64,000 nucleotides of DNA, taken from assembly GCA_965221405.1 (NCBI GenBank), contig CBDCSE010000002.1, positions 2,604,001-2,668,000 on the forward strand. Direction: 5' to 3'. This document shows, in pieces, positions 36,568-45,651 of the stretch. The first letter of the stretch is position 1. Each line of letters starts with the position of its first letter. Below the pieces are notes generated by a model, which saw nothing but the letters and a program-made list of their open reading frames with translations, had not been told where the DNA came from and did no database searches. The DNA comes from JAPOUP01 sp965221405. GTDB lineage: Bacteria > Pseudomonadota > Alphaproteobacteria > Rhodobacterales > Rhodobacteraceae. The position numbers were made by a program, and so were the translations under genes.

Positions 36568-36796
36568 TGGCCGTGCGCGGGCGGAGCCATTTGGCAGAGG
36601 TCCGGTCCATATAGCCGCATGATAGACCCGCCCGGACAACGGTTCCACGGAATTCGCCGGGGATCGGGTGACGGATCCGCGCAAAGGGGCCGGAAACCTC
36701 CCCAAGGCCGTTTGGATAGGCATCCGCTCGCGTGCGGGATAACACGGGGTAACGTTGGGCAGGATCCGGGTTCCCGCATCCTGCCTCCCCGGCGTT

Positions 36797-38008
36797 TCAG
36801 ACCCTTTCCACCGCTATCGCGGTGCCCTCGCCTCCACCGATACAGATCGCGGCGATCCCACGGCTGAGGCCGCGTCGATCGAGGGCGTTCAGCAGGGTCA
36901 CGAGGATCCTCGTGCCCGATGCGCCGATTGGATGGCCAAGAGCGCAGGCCCCGCCGTTGACGTTCACCGTCTCGTGCCCGAGGCCCAGTTCGTTCATGAA
37001 CACCATCGGCACGACCGCGAAAGCCTCGTTCACTTCCCACAGGTCCACTTCATCCTTTGACCAGCCAATCCTGTCCAGAAGGTTCCGCACCGCGAAAATC
37101 GGGGCGGTGGTGAACCAGTCAGGCGCCTGGGCGTGGCTCGCGTGTCCGACGATTCGGGCGCGGGGGTCCAGGCCGTGTCTCCTGACGGACGCGGCTGAGG
37201 CGATGACCAGAGCGGCCGCGCCGTCGGAGATCGACGACGAATTTGCGGCAGTGACCGTTCCGTCGGCACGGAACGCCGGTTTCAGGTCCGGGATCCTCTC
37301 GGGTCGCGCGTTGGTGGGTTGCTCGTCACGCTCTACGGCCATGCCATCTCCCCCGGTGCCGCACGTCACCGTGGTCGCGCCCCGGGTGGTCGATACGGTG
37401 ATCGGGACAATTTCGCCCTCGAACGCTCCGCTTCCGTCCGTGGCGATGGCGCGTTCCAGGGATTTGATCGCGTATGCGTCCTGCGCTTCGCGGGTCAGCT
37501 GGAATTTCGTGGCGCAGTCCTCAGCGAACGATCCCATTAGGCGCCCTTTTCTGTATGCGTCTTCCAGACCGTCGACGAACATGTGATCCTCCGCCTTTCC
37601 GTGCCCGATCCGCGCACCGGCACGCATGCAGGGCAGGAGGTAAGGCGCCCGGGTCATGCTTTCCATTCCTCCCGCAACGACGATGTCCTGATGTCCCAGC
37701 AGGATCTGGTCGGCGGCGACCATGACCGCCTTCATGCCCGAACCGCACATCTTGTTCAGGGTGGTCGCGGGTACGGCGTTGCCCAGCCCGGCGGCGAATC
37801 CCGCCTGTCGTGCAGGTGCCTGGCCTTGCCCGGCCGGAAGCACGCACCCCATAATGAGTTCGTCCACACACTCCGGCGACAGCTTCGCCGACGCCATCGC
37901 CGCACGGATCGCGGCACCTCCCAGCTGGGGCGCGGTGACGTCGGAAAAGACACCCTGGAATCCGCCTATCGGTGTCCGCGCCGCACCCGCGACGAAAACT
38001 TCATTCAT
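36797..38008 (-). CDS. Acetyl-CoA C-acetyltransferase (thiolase)
   Basis: 403 residues from ATG 38008 (MNEVFVAGAARTPIG); the open frame continues upstream only because it joins an ISKra4-type remnant. Joins or splits acetoacetyl-CoA and acetyl-CoA. C88 (LNKMCGSGMKAV) is the acylated Cys, His lies in CALGHPIGASG and the second Cys in ICIGGGEGTA. Could serve ketone body, polyhydroxybutyrate or fatty acid metabolism (AtoB/PhaA-like). No phaB or scoAB neighbours are present. Start region is close to mobile DNA but the gene is intact. Confidence 0.9.
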   Translation of the reverse strand: MNEVFVAGAARTPIGGFQGVFSDVTAPQLGGAAIRAAMASAKLSPECVDELIMGCVLPAGQGQAPARQAGFAAGLGNAVPATTLNKMCGSGMKAVMVAADQILLGHQDIVVAGGMESMTRAPYLLPCMRAGARIGHGKAEDHMFVDGLEDAYRKGRLMGSFAEDCATKFQLTREAQDAYAIKSLERAIATDGSGAFEGEIVPITVSTTRGATTVTCGTGGDGMAVERDEQPTNARPERIPDLKPAFRADGTVTAANSSSISDGAAALVIASAASVRRHGLDPRARIVGHASHAQAPDWFTTAPIFAVRNLLDRIGWSKDEVDLWEVNEAFAVVPMVFMNELGLGHETVNVNGGACALGHPIGASGTRILVTLLNALDRRGLSRGIAAICIGGGEGTAIAVERV

Positions 38009-38079
38009 GTCGCGCTCTCCCAATTCCACTGTCTCGCTTGCACATGATGAATCCAGTTTTAGTGACATGCAATCAACCA

Positions 38080-38690
38080 GGCCGGGTCGGATGCATCCCA
38101 AGTTTTGGGGATACTCCGTCGCTTTCCGCATTGCCGACCAATGGAGGAAGTCGGCCCAGCGGTTGTTTCCGAAGCGGCCTTTCAGCGCCGGCGTTCGCTC
38201 CCTTGGTTGGCCAGCGGCTTCCGGTCTTCCTGCAGCGTTCGCAGACCAGTTTCCTGCACGCCCCTCCACGACGCCGCTGCCGATCCGCATGCCCTTTCCG
38301 GGATACGTCCCGTATTGCATGCGGCCGACGTTCGCCTGCATGTTCACGCACCCCGGCACCGCCCTGCTTCGGGCCGCGTGCGGTCTCAGCGCGGCAATGA
38401 CCTCCGCGACGCCACTGGCCTTCAGCCTGTCCCTGTCGGCCTCGAAGCGCCGCCTGCGTCCGGCCGGGTCCGGCAGGATCGCCTTCTGGGCGTCGGAGAG
38501 CCGCTCGGTGACACGCAGGAAATCCAGGACGTAGGGGACGGGCCGGCACGGGAAGGGTTCCCTGGTGACATTGCCGATCCAGTCCGCGCCGTCCGGGATC
38601 ACCACCAGCCCGCCGGTACCGAAGAGGCCGTTCCGGACCGCTTCCCGCTGCAGGCGCCGGCCGAATCCGGTGTCCGCGCTGCGGCCGGAG
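38080..38690 (-). pseudogene. ISKra4-type transposase fragment
   Basis: The frame carries WIGNVTREPFPCRPVPYVLDFLRV, a DKARxx-like region, then MRIGSGVVEG followed, after a frameshift, by ACRKLVCERCRKTGSRW. GSGVVE with the downstream Cys/Arg-rich motif is the C-terminal catalytic part of ISKra4-family transposases. The N-terminal third is missing: the fragment is fused to integrase coding near 38690. Rich in G and C like the other dead elements. Confidence 0.6.
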
Positions 38691-39361
38691 CCCGCAGCGG
38701 CCATGGCGTTGCCCCCATGCCCCGCCAGCGCCTTGCCCAGTCGGCTGACTTCCTCCCGGGACAGGAACCGCCCGCGTCCCCGTCGCCGGTAGCGCCGGAT
38801 CCCGGTGCACGGGTTGCTGCCTTCCGGGCGGTGCCGGAACGTCTCGGCCTACCGCATGACCGCCGACAGGACGGGCATGGACCGGTTGGCGGCGGCGGCG
38901 GCGGGCGTCGTCCGGAGCGAGGCGAACCACTGCCGGGCGTCCGCACCCGTGATGGCAGCGATCGGGTGCCCCCGGAACCGTGGGAGGATGTGGTTCATCA
39001 GGTAACTTCGGTTGACCGCGAGCGTGCCGGGCTTCCAGAGGCGGGCATGCCGGCGGAACGCGGCGTCCTCGAAAGGGGTTTCCGCCGAGGCGTCCTCCGG
39101 CGGCGAAGTCACGCCGCTCGCCATGGCCGCCAGCCGCAGGCGGGGGAGGGCCCGGGCCTCGGCCAGCGGCATCGTGCCGGCATCTCGGACTGTCGTCCAC
39201 CGGCACCGTACGTCGCGCTGCGCGTGGACGAAAAGGCGTCTGCGGCCGGAAGGCAGTATCCGGATGCCGAAGCCGCGGAGCTCCGTGTCGCGGATCCCGC
39301 GGACGGATCTGCCGGGCCTGAGGGCGTCGATGAGGTGCTGGTTCAATCGGCGGCCTGACAT
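38691..39361 (-). pseudogene. Phage-type tyrosine integrase, N-terminal part only
   Basis: From ATG 39361: LNQHLIDALRPG, ELRGFGIRILPSGRRRLFVHAQ (arm-binding domain), then LAVNRSYLMNHILPRFRGHPIAAITGADA (SAM-like domain). An in-frame TAG at about 38851 lies where VMRQAE is expected, and reading past it gives NPCTGIRRYRRRGRGRFLSREEVSRLGKAL before the frame enters ISKra4-type sequence. The catalytic R-H-R-Y half is absent. No attachment site was recognised beside it. Confidence 0.75.
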
Positions 39362-39744
39362 GGCGTCTTTCCTGAATCAGTTGCGCTGGCGAACCGGAAA
39401 GAGGCGAAATCGCCGCATTCCGTTCCTTGACGCGAGAGGGAAAACCCATCCCGCGGACACTCCTGCCACCCCTGGAAACGTGATTGACAACGGCTGCCGG
39501 GCGGGGATACGAATTGGCCGGACTCTCAGCGAATCGTTAGGAGGCCCTTATCCCTTCCGCACACATGTTCACTGCACCGAGGAAACGTGGACTTTGGCAT
39601 TGTCGCCCGGCCCGGGCGACGTCGTCCTGAACGGCTGCGGTGAGCATGGCGACATCGACCGCTTCATCGCGGCGCTGTCGACAGCCGAGGAGACGCGGCT
39701 GCCCGGCTCCGCCGAAACCCAACCGATTGTGAGGCAATTGGCAA
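39362..39744. other. Gap before the secreted protein gene
   Basis: About 380 bases. No gene, tRNA or att-like repeat could be supported; the upstream boundary of the integrase-bearing element should lie here. Confidence 0.4.
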
Positions 39745-40281
39745 ATGAAACGAATTGCAAATCCACTTACCAGGACAATTACTGCACTGCTGGCAACGAT
39801 GGTCATCACGCAGCCAGCCAAGGCCTGGCTCGTCGGGCCGGGAGCCTGCAAGTCACACCATCCGGGAGTGACAACGCATGACACCCAATGGAAAGGCAAA
39901 AGATGCTATCCAGATTGCGGTACCCACATAAGCCCGAAACACAATTTTGCACGGGTCGCTGTACTTGACTTCCACTGGCCTGAGGTGCCTGCGGTGCCTG
40001 CAACGTCCACGACGCCCGGAAAGCCCGGAAAACCTGCTTACTTTGGACCGGTACATGTAGCGGTGATGTCGAATGATTCCCGATTGGACAATATGCTTGT
40101 AAGTAGCAAGCCGCTTGGCACACTCGTGGATGGGGGTCCCAAACTTACCAATTGGTATATTCCGTTCACTGGCCTTGAACCGAGCCATTACTATGCAATG
40201 GTGATTTACGATCCTGGAGTTGGCCCTTCACAACCTTTTTCCCGCAAATGCTTCCTGACGGACAGCGCTCCGGGCTCGTAA
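39745..40281 (+). CDS. Orphan secreted protein
   Basis: 178 residues. MKRIANPLTRTITALLATMVITQPAKAWL is a signal peptide with likely cleavage after AKA (about residue 27). The mature part has several cysteines (GACKSHH, KRCYPDCG, KCFLT), a proline-rich stretch (PEVPAVPATSTTPGKPGKP) and a beta-type second half (KLTNWYIPFTGLEPSHYYAMV). No family recognised. Base composition is clearly more AT-rich than its neighbours, so it was probably acquired. It stands alone between an integrase relic and an IS66 remnant. Confidence 0.65.
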   Translation: MKRIANPLTRTITALLATMVITQPAKAWLVGPGACKSHHPGVTTHDTQWKGKRCYPDCGTHISPKHNFARVAVLDFHWPEVPAVPATSTTPGKPGKPAYFGPVHVAVMSNDSRLDNMLVSSKPLGTLVDGGPKLTNWYIPFTGLEPSHYYAMVIYDPGVGPSQPFSRKCFLTDSAPGS

Positions 40282-40352
40282 GTCAGGACATCGGACGGGC
40301 GGCGCATGCGCTGGCCCGCCCGGGAAGGAACGCATGAGGGGACGGTGATGCC

Positions 40353-40494
40353 TCAATGAAACGAACGGAGTGTGGTCTTGGCCATCGGCGCGACGGCAAT
40401 GATTTGTGGGCTGGCCCGGCTATTGCGCAGGTAGACATGGGCCATTTGCCGGCCATCGAAGGCGAGAGCCATCTGTCCATCCGGGTGTGACTGT
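40353..40494 (-). pseudogene. Short coding-like fragment of an unknown protein
   Basis: A frame of about 45 codons reads DGQMALAFDGRQMAHVYLRN and IIAVAPMAKTTLRSFH before a stop, with an in-frame TAG just upstream beside the IS66 remnant. It looks like the C-terminal end of a gene cut by that element. I do not recognise it. Confidence 0.3.
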
Positions 40495-40502
40495 CCAGGT
40501 TC

Positions 40503-41040
40503 CTAAATCGGGAGCCGCAGGCTCGAAGCGGTGATCAGCGGATCGGAGCTCACTCCGGCCCTGCGATCCAGCTCATCACTCCCTCCGGTGAGGTCCGCAG
40601 CGTCTCCAGCAGGTTCCAGCCCTGTTTCCGGGTCATGTCCAGCACGATCCGCAGCGCCGCGTGGTTCCGGGCACCTTCCGGACTGCGGCATCTGTCGGAG
40701 ATCTTCTGCCGGACCTTGAGGAGGCGCAGCGCCCTCTCGGCCTCGTTGTTGGTCCCGGGAACCGTGGGGGCGCGGGTGAAGCGCAGGACCAGGCTGTGGC
40801 CCCGCCGTCGCAGCGCCGCCCGATCAGGCCGGCCAGACGTCCGGCAGCGGTTCGCTGCCAGCCAGGTCGGCCGCATGGACGGCGCACCGGAGCAGGCGGC
40901 CCATCCTCTCCGCCCAGTCCTCGCCGCCGAAGCCGGCCCGGTCCTGGAGTTCGCGGAGAATGTGGGCGGCGCAGAGGGCCTCCACGGTTCCGGGGATGGT
41001 GAAACACGGCCGCCAGCGGTCGTGCGCGGCAACGCCGGTC
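40503..41040 (-). pseudogene. IS66-type transposase C-terminal remnant
   Basis: PGTNNEAERALRLLKVRQKISD with ARNHAALRIVLDMTRKQGWN is the C-terminal IS66 pattern, and the NNEAER Glu belongs to the DDE set. The upstream part is in other frames (for example RPSAPPTFSANSR) and has lost the HxD..W region. Gene and element boundaries cannot be fixed, and TnpA and TnpB are missing. A different IS66 copy from the one at 48.5-49.5 kb. Confidence 0.65.
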
Positions 41041-41056
41041 AGTCCTGCATCACCTC

Positions 41057-41154
41057 GCCGCAGCCCGCGCGCACGCGGAAGTGGCTGAACGGGCGCGTGC
41101 GGCTCAGGTCAAAGACGGACATGCCGCAGCCCGCGCGCACGCGGAAGTGGCTGA
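41057..41154 (+). repeat. 32-bp direct repeat, two copies 66 bp apart
   Basis: GCCGCAGCCCGCGCGCACGC and the following GGAAGTGGCTGA occur at 41057-41088 and again at 41123-41154, identical over 32 bases. On the minus strand both encode SHFRVRAGCG in one frame. Between the two is a 34-base spacer. Function unknown; it may be a tandem duplication in a dead gene. Confidence 0.75.
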
Positions 41155-41491
41155 GGCGGTGTCGATATCCTCCCCGAGGCTGATCAGGCCGATCTCCCGT
41201 TCCCTCAGCGTTCCAGCGGTCTCGAGAGGCTTCGTGAGCGAGCACCTGAGCGATCGAGCCGCGTCACGGTCAGGGTTTACCGGGGAGGGCGGGGCCCGGT
41301 CGACCGACGCCATACACGTCCCAATCCTGCATTGGCCCGGTGGTGGGCGCGAAGGGTTGGTGGCGGAACCATCGCGGACCGAGCGGTCCTGAAGGATCTG
41401 CCTTCGGCCTTACCGGTCGGTGCCAGCCGCCGTCAACGGCCCGGGCGACGCATTGTCGTAACGTGCCGGCGGGCCTCGGGATGAAGTCCGC

Positions 41492-41656
41492 GGGTGCACG
41501 CCAGATCTTTTGGTTTGACCTGAATCCGTTCTCCATACCTGCACGAGCGCGCTGTTGGTGCTGGGGAACTGCTGCAGGAAACTGGGCGGCGGGGAAGGTT
41601 CGCACCATGGAAGGCCCAGCGGATCGTCACAGCCTGACCCAAAAAACTGTGCACCC
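41492..41656 (-). mobile_element. MITE-like element, copy 1 (degenerate)
   Basis: 165 bp, nearly the reverse complement of 51090-51259: ten substitutions plus a short deletion in the right terminal repeat (ACTG-TGCACCC in place of TCTGGCGTGCACCC). The left repeat GGGTGCACGCCAGAT is preserved. No target duplication is visible, and no protein is encoded. It lies about 160 bases before the petA start. Confidence 0.8.
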
Positions 41657-41815
41657 AGGTCTGCAGTTCGCCGCGACAATGCGCCCCCGGATGTGCAGAA
41701 ATGTCCGCTGGACGCGCAACGCCCGGGGTTTTAAACAGATGCCCGTCAATGGCGTCGGATCCCGACATCTGTGGATGGTGCGCTCGTTAACCGGAAGTGG
41801 AATGGAGAGATATCC
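41657..41815 (+). promoter_or_regulatory. Leader of the petABC operon
   Basis: The 159 bases between the MITE and the petA start must carry the petABC promoter unless the MITE supplies it. GGAGAG lies eight bases before the GTG start at 41816. I could not assign -35/-10 boxes with confidence. Confidence 0.4.
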
Positions 41816-42376
41816 GTGTCCCACGCTGAAGATCACGAAGGAACCCGCCGAGATTTTCTTTATTTCGCGACCGCCGGTGCCGGTGCGGTTGCCGCCGGTG
41901 CCGCCATATGGCCCTTGATCAACCAGATGAATCCCTCCGCCGACGTTCTGGCGCTGAGTTCGATCCGCGTGGATGTGAGCGAGGTCGTTGAGGGTACGCA
42001 GCTGACGGTCAAATGGCGCGGTAAACCGGTGTTCATCCGTAGACGCACGGCTGAGGAAATCGAAGCCGCGCGGGCCACTTCACTGGACGAGCTTCCCGAC
42101 CCGGAAGCGCGCAACGCCAATGCCGAGGGTGCGGATGCCGCGGATGAGAACCGGGCGCTGGACGAGGCTGGGGAATGGCTGGTCATGATGGGTGTATGCA
42201 CCCATCTTGGATGTGTTCCCATCGGCGACGGAACCGGGGATTTCGGTGGATGGTTCTGTCCCTGCCATGGATCCCACTATGATACGTCCGGTCGTATCCG
42301 CAAAGGACCGGCACCCGAGAACCTGCCGGTTCCCATGGCGCGGTTCGACGACGAAACCACAATCGTACTCGGCTGA
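41816..42376 (+). CDS. petA: Ubiquinol-cytochrome c reductase, Rieske iron-sulfur subunit
   Basis: 186 residues from GTG 41816 with GGAGAG upstream; the ATG at 41771 has no such site and would add 15 odd residues. A Tat signal (GTRRDFLYFATAGAGAVAAGAA) anchors the N-terminus. The 2Fe-2S ligands are in CTHLGC and CPCHGSHYD near residues 132 and 153. Transfers electrons from quinol to cytochrome c1 in the inner membrane. Export depends on TatABC, encoded nearby. First gene of petABC. Confidence 0.95.
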   Translation: MSHAEDHEGTRRDFLYFATAGAGAVAAGAAIWPLINQMNPSADVLALSSIRVDVSEVVEGTQLTVKWRGKPVFIRRRTAEEIEAARATSLDELPDPEARNANAEGADAADENRALDEAGEWLVMMGVCTHLGCVPIGDGTGDFGGWFCPCHGSHYDTSGRIRKGPAPENLPVPMARFDDETTIVLG

Positions 42377-42387
42377 AGGAGCCGCGA

Positions 42388-43713
42388 ATGTCCGGAATTC
42401 CGCACGACATCTACGAGCCAAGAACCCGGGGCGCGAAATGGCTTGAGCGCCGCCTGCCCGTGATCAGCCTGCTTCATGACACGCTGATGATCCCGACGCC
42501 TAGAAATCTGAACTGGTGGTGGATATGGGGAATCGTCCTGGCGTTCTGCCTGGCTCTGCAGATCGTTACGGGCATCGTCCTGGCAATGCATTACACGCCG
42601 CACGTTGACCTGGCATTCGCCAGTGTAGAGCATATAATGCGTAACGTGAATGGCGGACACATGCTCCGCTACCTCCACCAGAATGGCGCGTCGCTGTTTT
42701 TCCTCGCGGTTTATATCCACATTTTCCGGGGCCTTTACTACGGCTCCTACAAGGAGCCGCGCGAACTGACCTGGATCATCGGGATGCTCATCTACGTGCT
42801 CATGATGGGCACCGCGTTCATGGGCTATGTATTGCCTTGGGGCCAGATGTCGTTCTGGGGGGCCACGGTGATCACTGGCCTGTTCGGGGCGATTCCCTTC
42901 GTCGGCGAACCGATCCAGACCTGGCTCCAGGGCGGCCCGGCGGTCGATAACGCCACACTGAACCGTTTTTTCAGCCTGCACTATCTTCTGCCCTTCGCGA
43001 TCGCGGGCCTTGTGATCGTTCATATCTGGGCGTTCCATAGCACCGGTAACAACAATCCCACGGGTATCGAGGTGCGCAGGGGGTCCAAGGAAGAGGCCGC
43101 GAGGGACACGCTGCCGTTCTGGCCCTATTTCGTGATCAAGGATCTTTTCGCGCTGGTCCTGGTGCTCGCGGTTTTCTTCGCGATAGTCAGCTTCATGCCC
43201 AATTACCTGGGACATCCGGACAATTACATCGAAGCGAATCCGCTCGTCACGCCCGAGCATATCGTTCCCGAGTGGTACTTCCTGCCGTTCTACGCCATCC
43301 TGCGCGCGTTCACGAACGATGTATGGGTCGTGATGCTCACGAACTGGATAACCGGCGGAATAATCGACGCCAAGTTTTTCGGTGTTCTGGCGATGTTCGG
43401 TGCGATGGTGGTGATGGCGCTGGCGCCATGGTTGGACACGTCAAGCATTCGGTCGGGTCGTTACCGCCCGATGTTCAAATGGTGGTTCTGGCTTCTGGTC
43501 ATCAACTTCGTGGTGCTGATGTGGTGTGGTGCCCAGCCTGCCGAACCGCCGTATTCGACCATCGCCCTGATCGGGTCCGCCTACTGGTTCGTCTATTTCC
43601 TCATAATCCTTCCGCTTCTGGGCGTCATCGAGAAGCCGATGCCCAGACCGGAGACGATAGAGGAGGATTTCGAGGCGCACTACGGCGGTTCCGACGCGAC
43701 GCCGGCAGAGTGA
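42388..43713 (+). CDS. petB: Cytochrome b of the bc1 complex
   Basis: 441 residues, eight or nine membrane spans. Heme-ligand histidines are in HMLRYLHQNGAS and in FSLHYLLPFAIAGLVIVHIWAFHSTG; the quinol site PEW motif appears as VPEWYFLPFY. It is full-length cytochrome b rather than the split b6 type. Follows petA by 11 bases and precedes petC by 12 bases. Confidence 0.96.
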   Translation: MSGIPHDIYEPRTRGAKWLERRLPVISLLHDTLMIPTPRNLNWWWIWGIVLAFCLALQIVTGIVLAMHYTPHVDLAFASVEHIMRNVNGGHMLRYLHQNGASLFFLAVYIHIFRGLYYGSYKEPRELTWIIGMLIYVLMMGTAFMGYVLPWGQMSFWGATVITGLFGAIPFVGEPIQTWLQGGPAVDNATLNRFFSLHYLLPFAIAGLVIVHIWAFHSTGNNNPTGIEVRRGSKEEAARDTLPFWPYFVIKDLFALVLVLAVFFAIVSFMPNYLGHPDNYIEANPLVTPEHIVPEWYFLPFYAILRAFTNDVWVVMLTNWITGGIIDAKFFGVLAMFGAMVVMALAPWLDTSSIRSGRYRPMFKWWFWLLVINFVVLMWCGAQPAEPPYSTIALIGSAYWFVYFLIILPLLGVIEKPMPRPETIEEDFEAHYGGSDATPAE

Positions 43714-43725
43714 GGGGAGCGGAAG

Positions 43726-44523
43726 ATGATTGGCAAACTCACTGTTGCCGCTACCGCGTTTCTGTGGGTCGCGGCCGGCGCTGCCCTGGCCGCAGGCGGC
43801 TCAGGCAAAACGCATGATGTAGCCTTTCCGTTCGAGGGGCCCTTCGGCACTTACGATCAGCTCCAGCTGCAGCGGGGACTTCAGGTCTACACCGAGGCCT
43901 GCGCGGCCTGCCATGGCCTGAAGTACGTACCCTTGCGGACTTTGGGCGATTCAAGTGGTCCGGGTCTTCCGGATGACCAGGTTCGTGCCTATGCGGAGCA
44001 GAACTTCGAGGTCTTTGACGCGGCACTGGACGATTTCCGTCCCGCGCGCCCCACCGATCATTTTCCGGCCAACGACAGCGTCGGCGCTCCCGACCTGAGT
44101 GTGATGGCCAAGGCCCGCGCCGGTTTTCACGGACCCTACGGATTGGGCATCAACCAGTTTCTCAGGGGAATCGGCGGTCCCGAGTACATCGCTTCCCTAC
44201 TTACCGGCTATACCGGGGAGGAGAGGGAAGAGGCTGGCACGATTCTCTACGAGAACACCGCTTTCCCGGGGGGCTGGATTTCGATGGCCCCGCCGCTTGA
44301 GGACGATTGGGTCGAATATCAGGACGGTCATGACAGCTCGCTGCATCATCTGGCCGAAGACGTGTCGGCTTTCCTGATGTGGGCGGCCGAGCCGAAGCTT
44401 GCGGAACGCAAGCAGGCAGGTTTCCTGGGTGTCCTGTTTCTGGTGATCCTTTCGGTTCTTATGTACCTGACCAACAAGAAGCTCTGGGCGCCGGTAAAGA
44501 GGGCAAGGCGGGCTGCCGATTGA
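43726..44523 (+). CDS. petC: Cytochrome c1 of the bc1 complex
   Basis: 265 residues. An N-terminal Sec signal (MIGKLTVAATAFLWVAAGAALA) is followed by the heme-binding C59AAC62H63 and the methionine-ligand region (ISMAPPL). The C-terminal helix (FLGVLFLVILSVLMYLTN) anchors it. Completes the petABC operon; about 20 bases later a broken methyltransferase gene begins on the other strand. Confidence 0.96.
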   Translation: MIGKLTVAATAFLWVAAGAALAAGGSGKTHDVAFPFEGPFGTYDQLQLQRGLQVYTEACAACHGLKYVPLRTLGDSSGPGLPDDQVRAYAEQNFEVFDAALDDFRPARPTDHFPANDSVGAPDLSVMAKARAGFHGPYGLGINQFLRGIGGPEYIASLLTGYTGEEREEAGTILYENTAFPGGWISMAPPLEDDWVEYQDGHDSSLHHLAEDVSAFLMWAAEPKLAERKQAGFLGVLFLVILSVLMYLTNKKLWAPVKRARRAAD

Positions 44524-44539
44524 TTGAATTGATTGATTT

Positions 44540-45146
44540 GGCCGGGCAGGCGGGATGCGCCCCTCGGGCCAGCTTCGCGCGGTCGGCGGTTCGGGACGCC
44601 GCGTGGGTCACGCACCACGCCGGTCCCGCCCTCCAGGACCATGCCCTGCAGGTCTCATTCACCGGGAAGGTCAGAATACGGGCGGCCGTCAATTCCGCCG
44701 CCGCTTCCCTTCCCTGCCGTCACGAACCCGTCAGCCCGCTCCACCGCCCATCCCCGGAAACGGTACCTGTCGTTCTCCCGGAGCTCCTTCGCCCCTTCGA
44801 GATTGCGGGGGGCACCGTCAACCAAAAAACCGCACCTTCCACCAGTCCGGGCCTGTCCTGAAGCCTGACGCCGGCGGCCGCCGACCGCGTGAATGGCCAT
44901 GTCGGTGCCGATCCATCGGCGGCCCGGCCTGTGCGCGGCCGCAGAAAGGGTCGAACCCCACATCATTGGGATTGGAGCTGGCCGATATGATGCGCTCCAG
45001 AAGCGCGACGGGTTTCTGGGTGGCGTAGCCAAGACGCTCTTTCTTACCGCTCACGTTGGGAATGTCTGTCCACAGGTTGCCCAGCGATCTACCGGCATAG
45101 TTTTGGGCCGAAACTCTTGCGTAACGGCCGTTTACCTTCCCGCCAG
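44540..45146 (-). pseudogene. DNA methyltransferase (N4/N6) with nuclease-like tail, broken
   Basis: NLWTDIPNVSGKKERLGYATQKPVALLERII with SSNPNDVGFDPFCG is the C-terminal methyltransferase core (GYATQKP and the AdoMet-site DPFCG). In another frame follow RRWIGTDMAIHAV, ERADGFVTAGKGSGGGIDGR (a possible PD-(D/E)xK-like site) and YSDLPGE. The N-terminal part is gone: at 45147 the sequence switches to an IS66-like end. Two or more frameshifts and changes such as RPYSDLPGE mark a dead gene of restriction-modification type. Confidence 0.65.
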
Positions 45147-45651
45147 GTAACTGCTCACCCCTTGGGTCAGGCATGTTCGCCTGCGCAGCGTGACTGGCCT
45201 GTCGCGAGCCGCCTGAACGGCTCCTCCTTCTGCAGGATCTGCATTTGACAGCATAGCCTCCGGGGCCTGTCCACGGGTCATGCGTTGATCCGGGCAGGCG
45301 GAGAGGCTTCCGCGATGGCTTCCCGGTTCGGTTCCAGGGCCACGTCCGGTCCCAGCCAGGCGACCGTCGCGGCGATGCCGCCCCATGACTACGTTGATTC
45401 ATAATGACCACCTCGGTATGTCGTTGATTTCAAGTGTAGTTTTCTGCCGCACATTGTGATAACGCTCCTTTTCTCGACACTCTGGCCGATCTCCCCGGCG
45501 ATCCGGGGTCAGGATTTTGCGTCCGGGCGGATTTCCGATCGCCGAACGCGGTCTTCGACGGGGTGCTTCCGGCCCGGCGGCGGCCGAATTCGCCGCGACG
45601 GTCGCCGCACCCCTGCCCAACTCCACTGGACTCCGCGACATGACGGCTCCT
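45147..45651. other. IS66-like terminus and sequence without a supported gene
   Basis: GTAACTGCTCACCCCTT at 45147 is the same sequence as the right end of the IS66-type element (49538, opposite orientation). To its right, up to the recombinase stop, I see no gene that can be supported; one border of the recombinase-bearing element should lie here. Confidence 0.45.

Noticed and set aside
38073..39449. 458-codon minus-strand frame
   Set aside because: It mixes out-of-frame integrase and ISKra4 sequence; the integrase motifs are in another frame.
41057..41154. CRISPR array
   Set aside because: Only two repeats, a single 34-base spacer, and no cas genes in the window.
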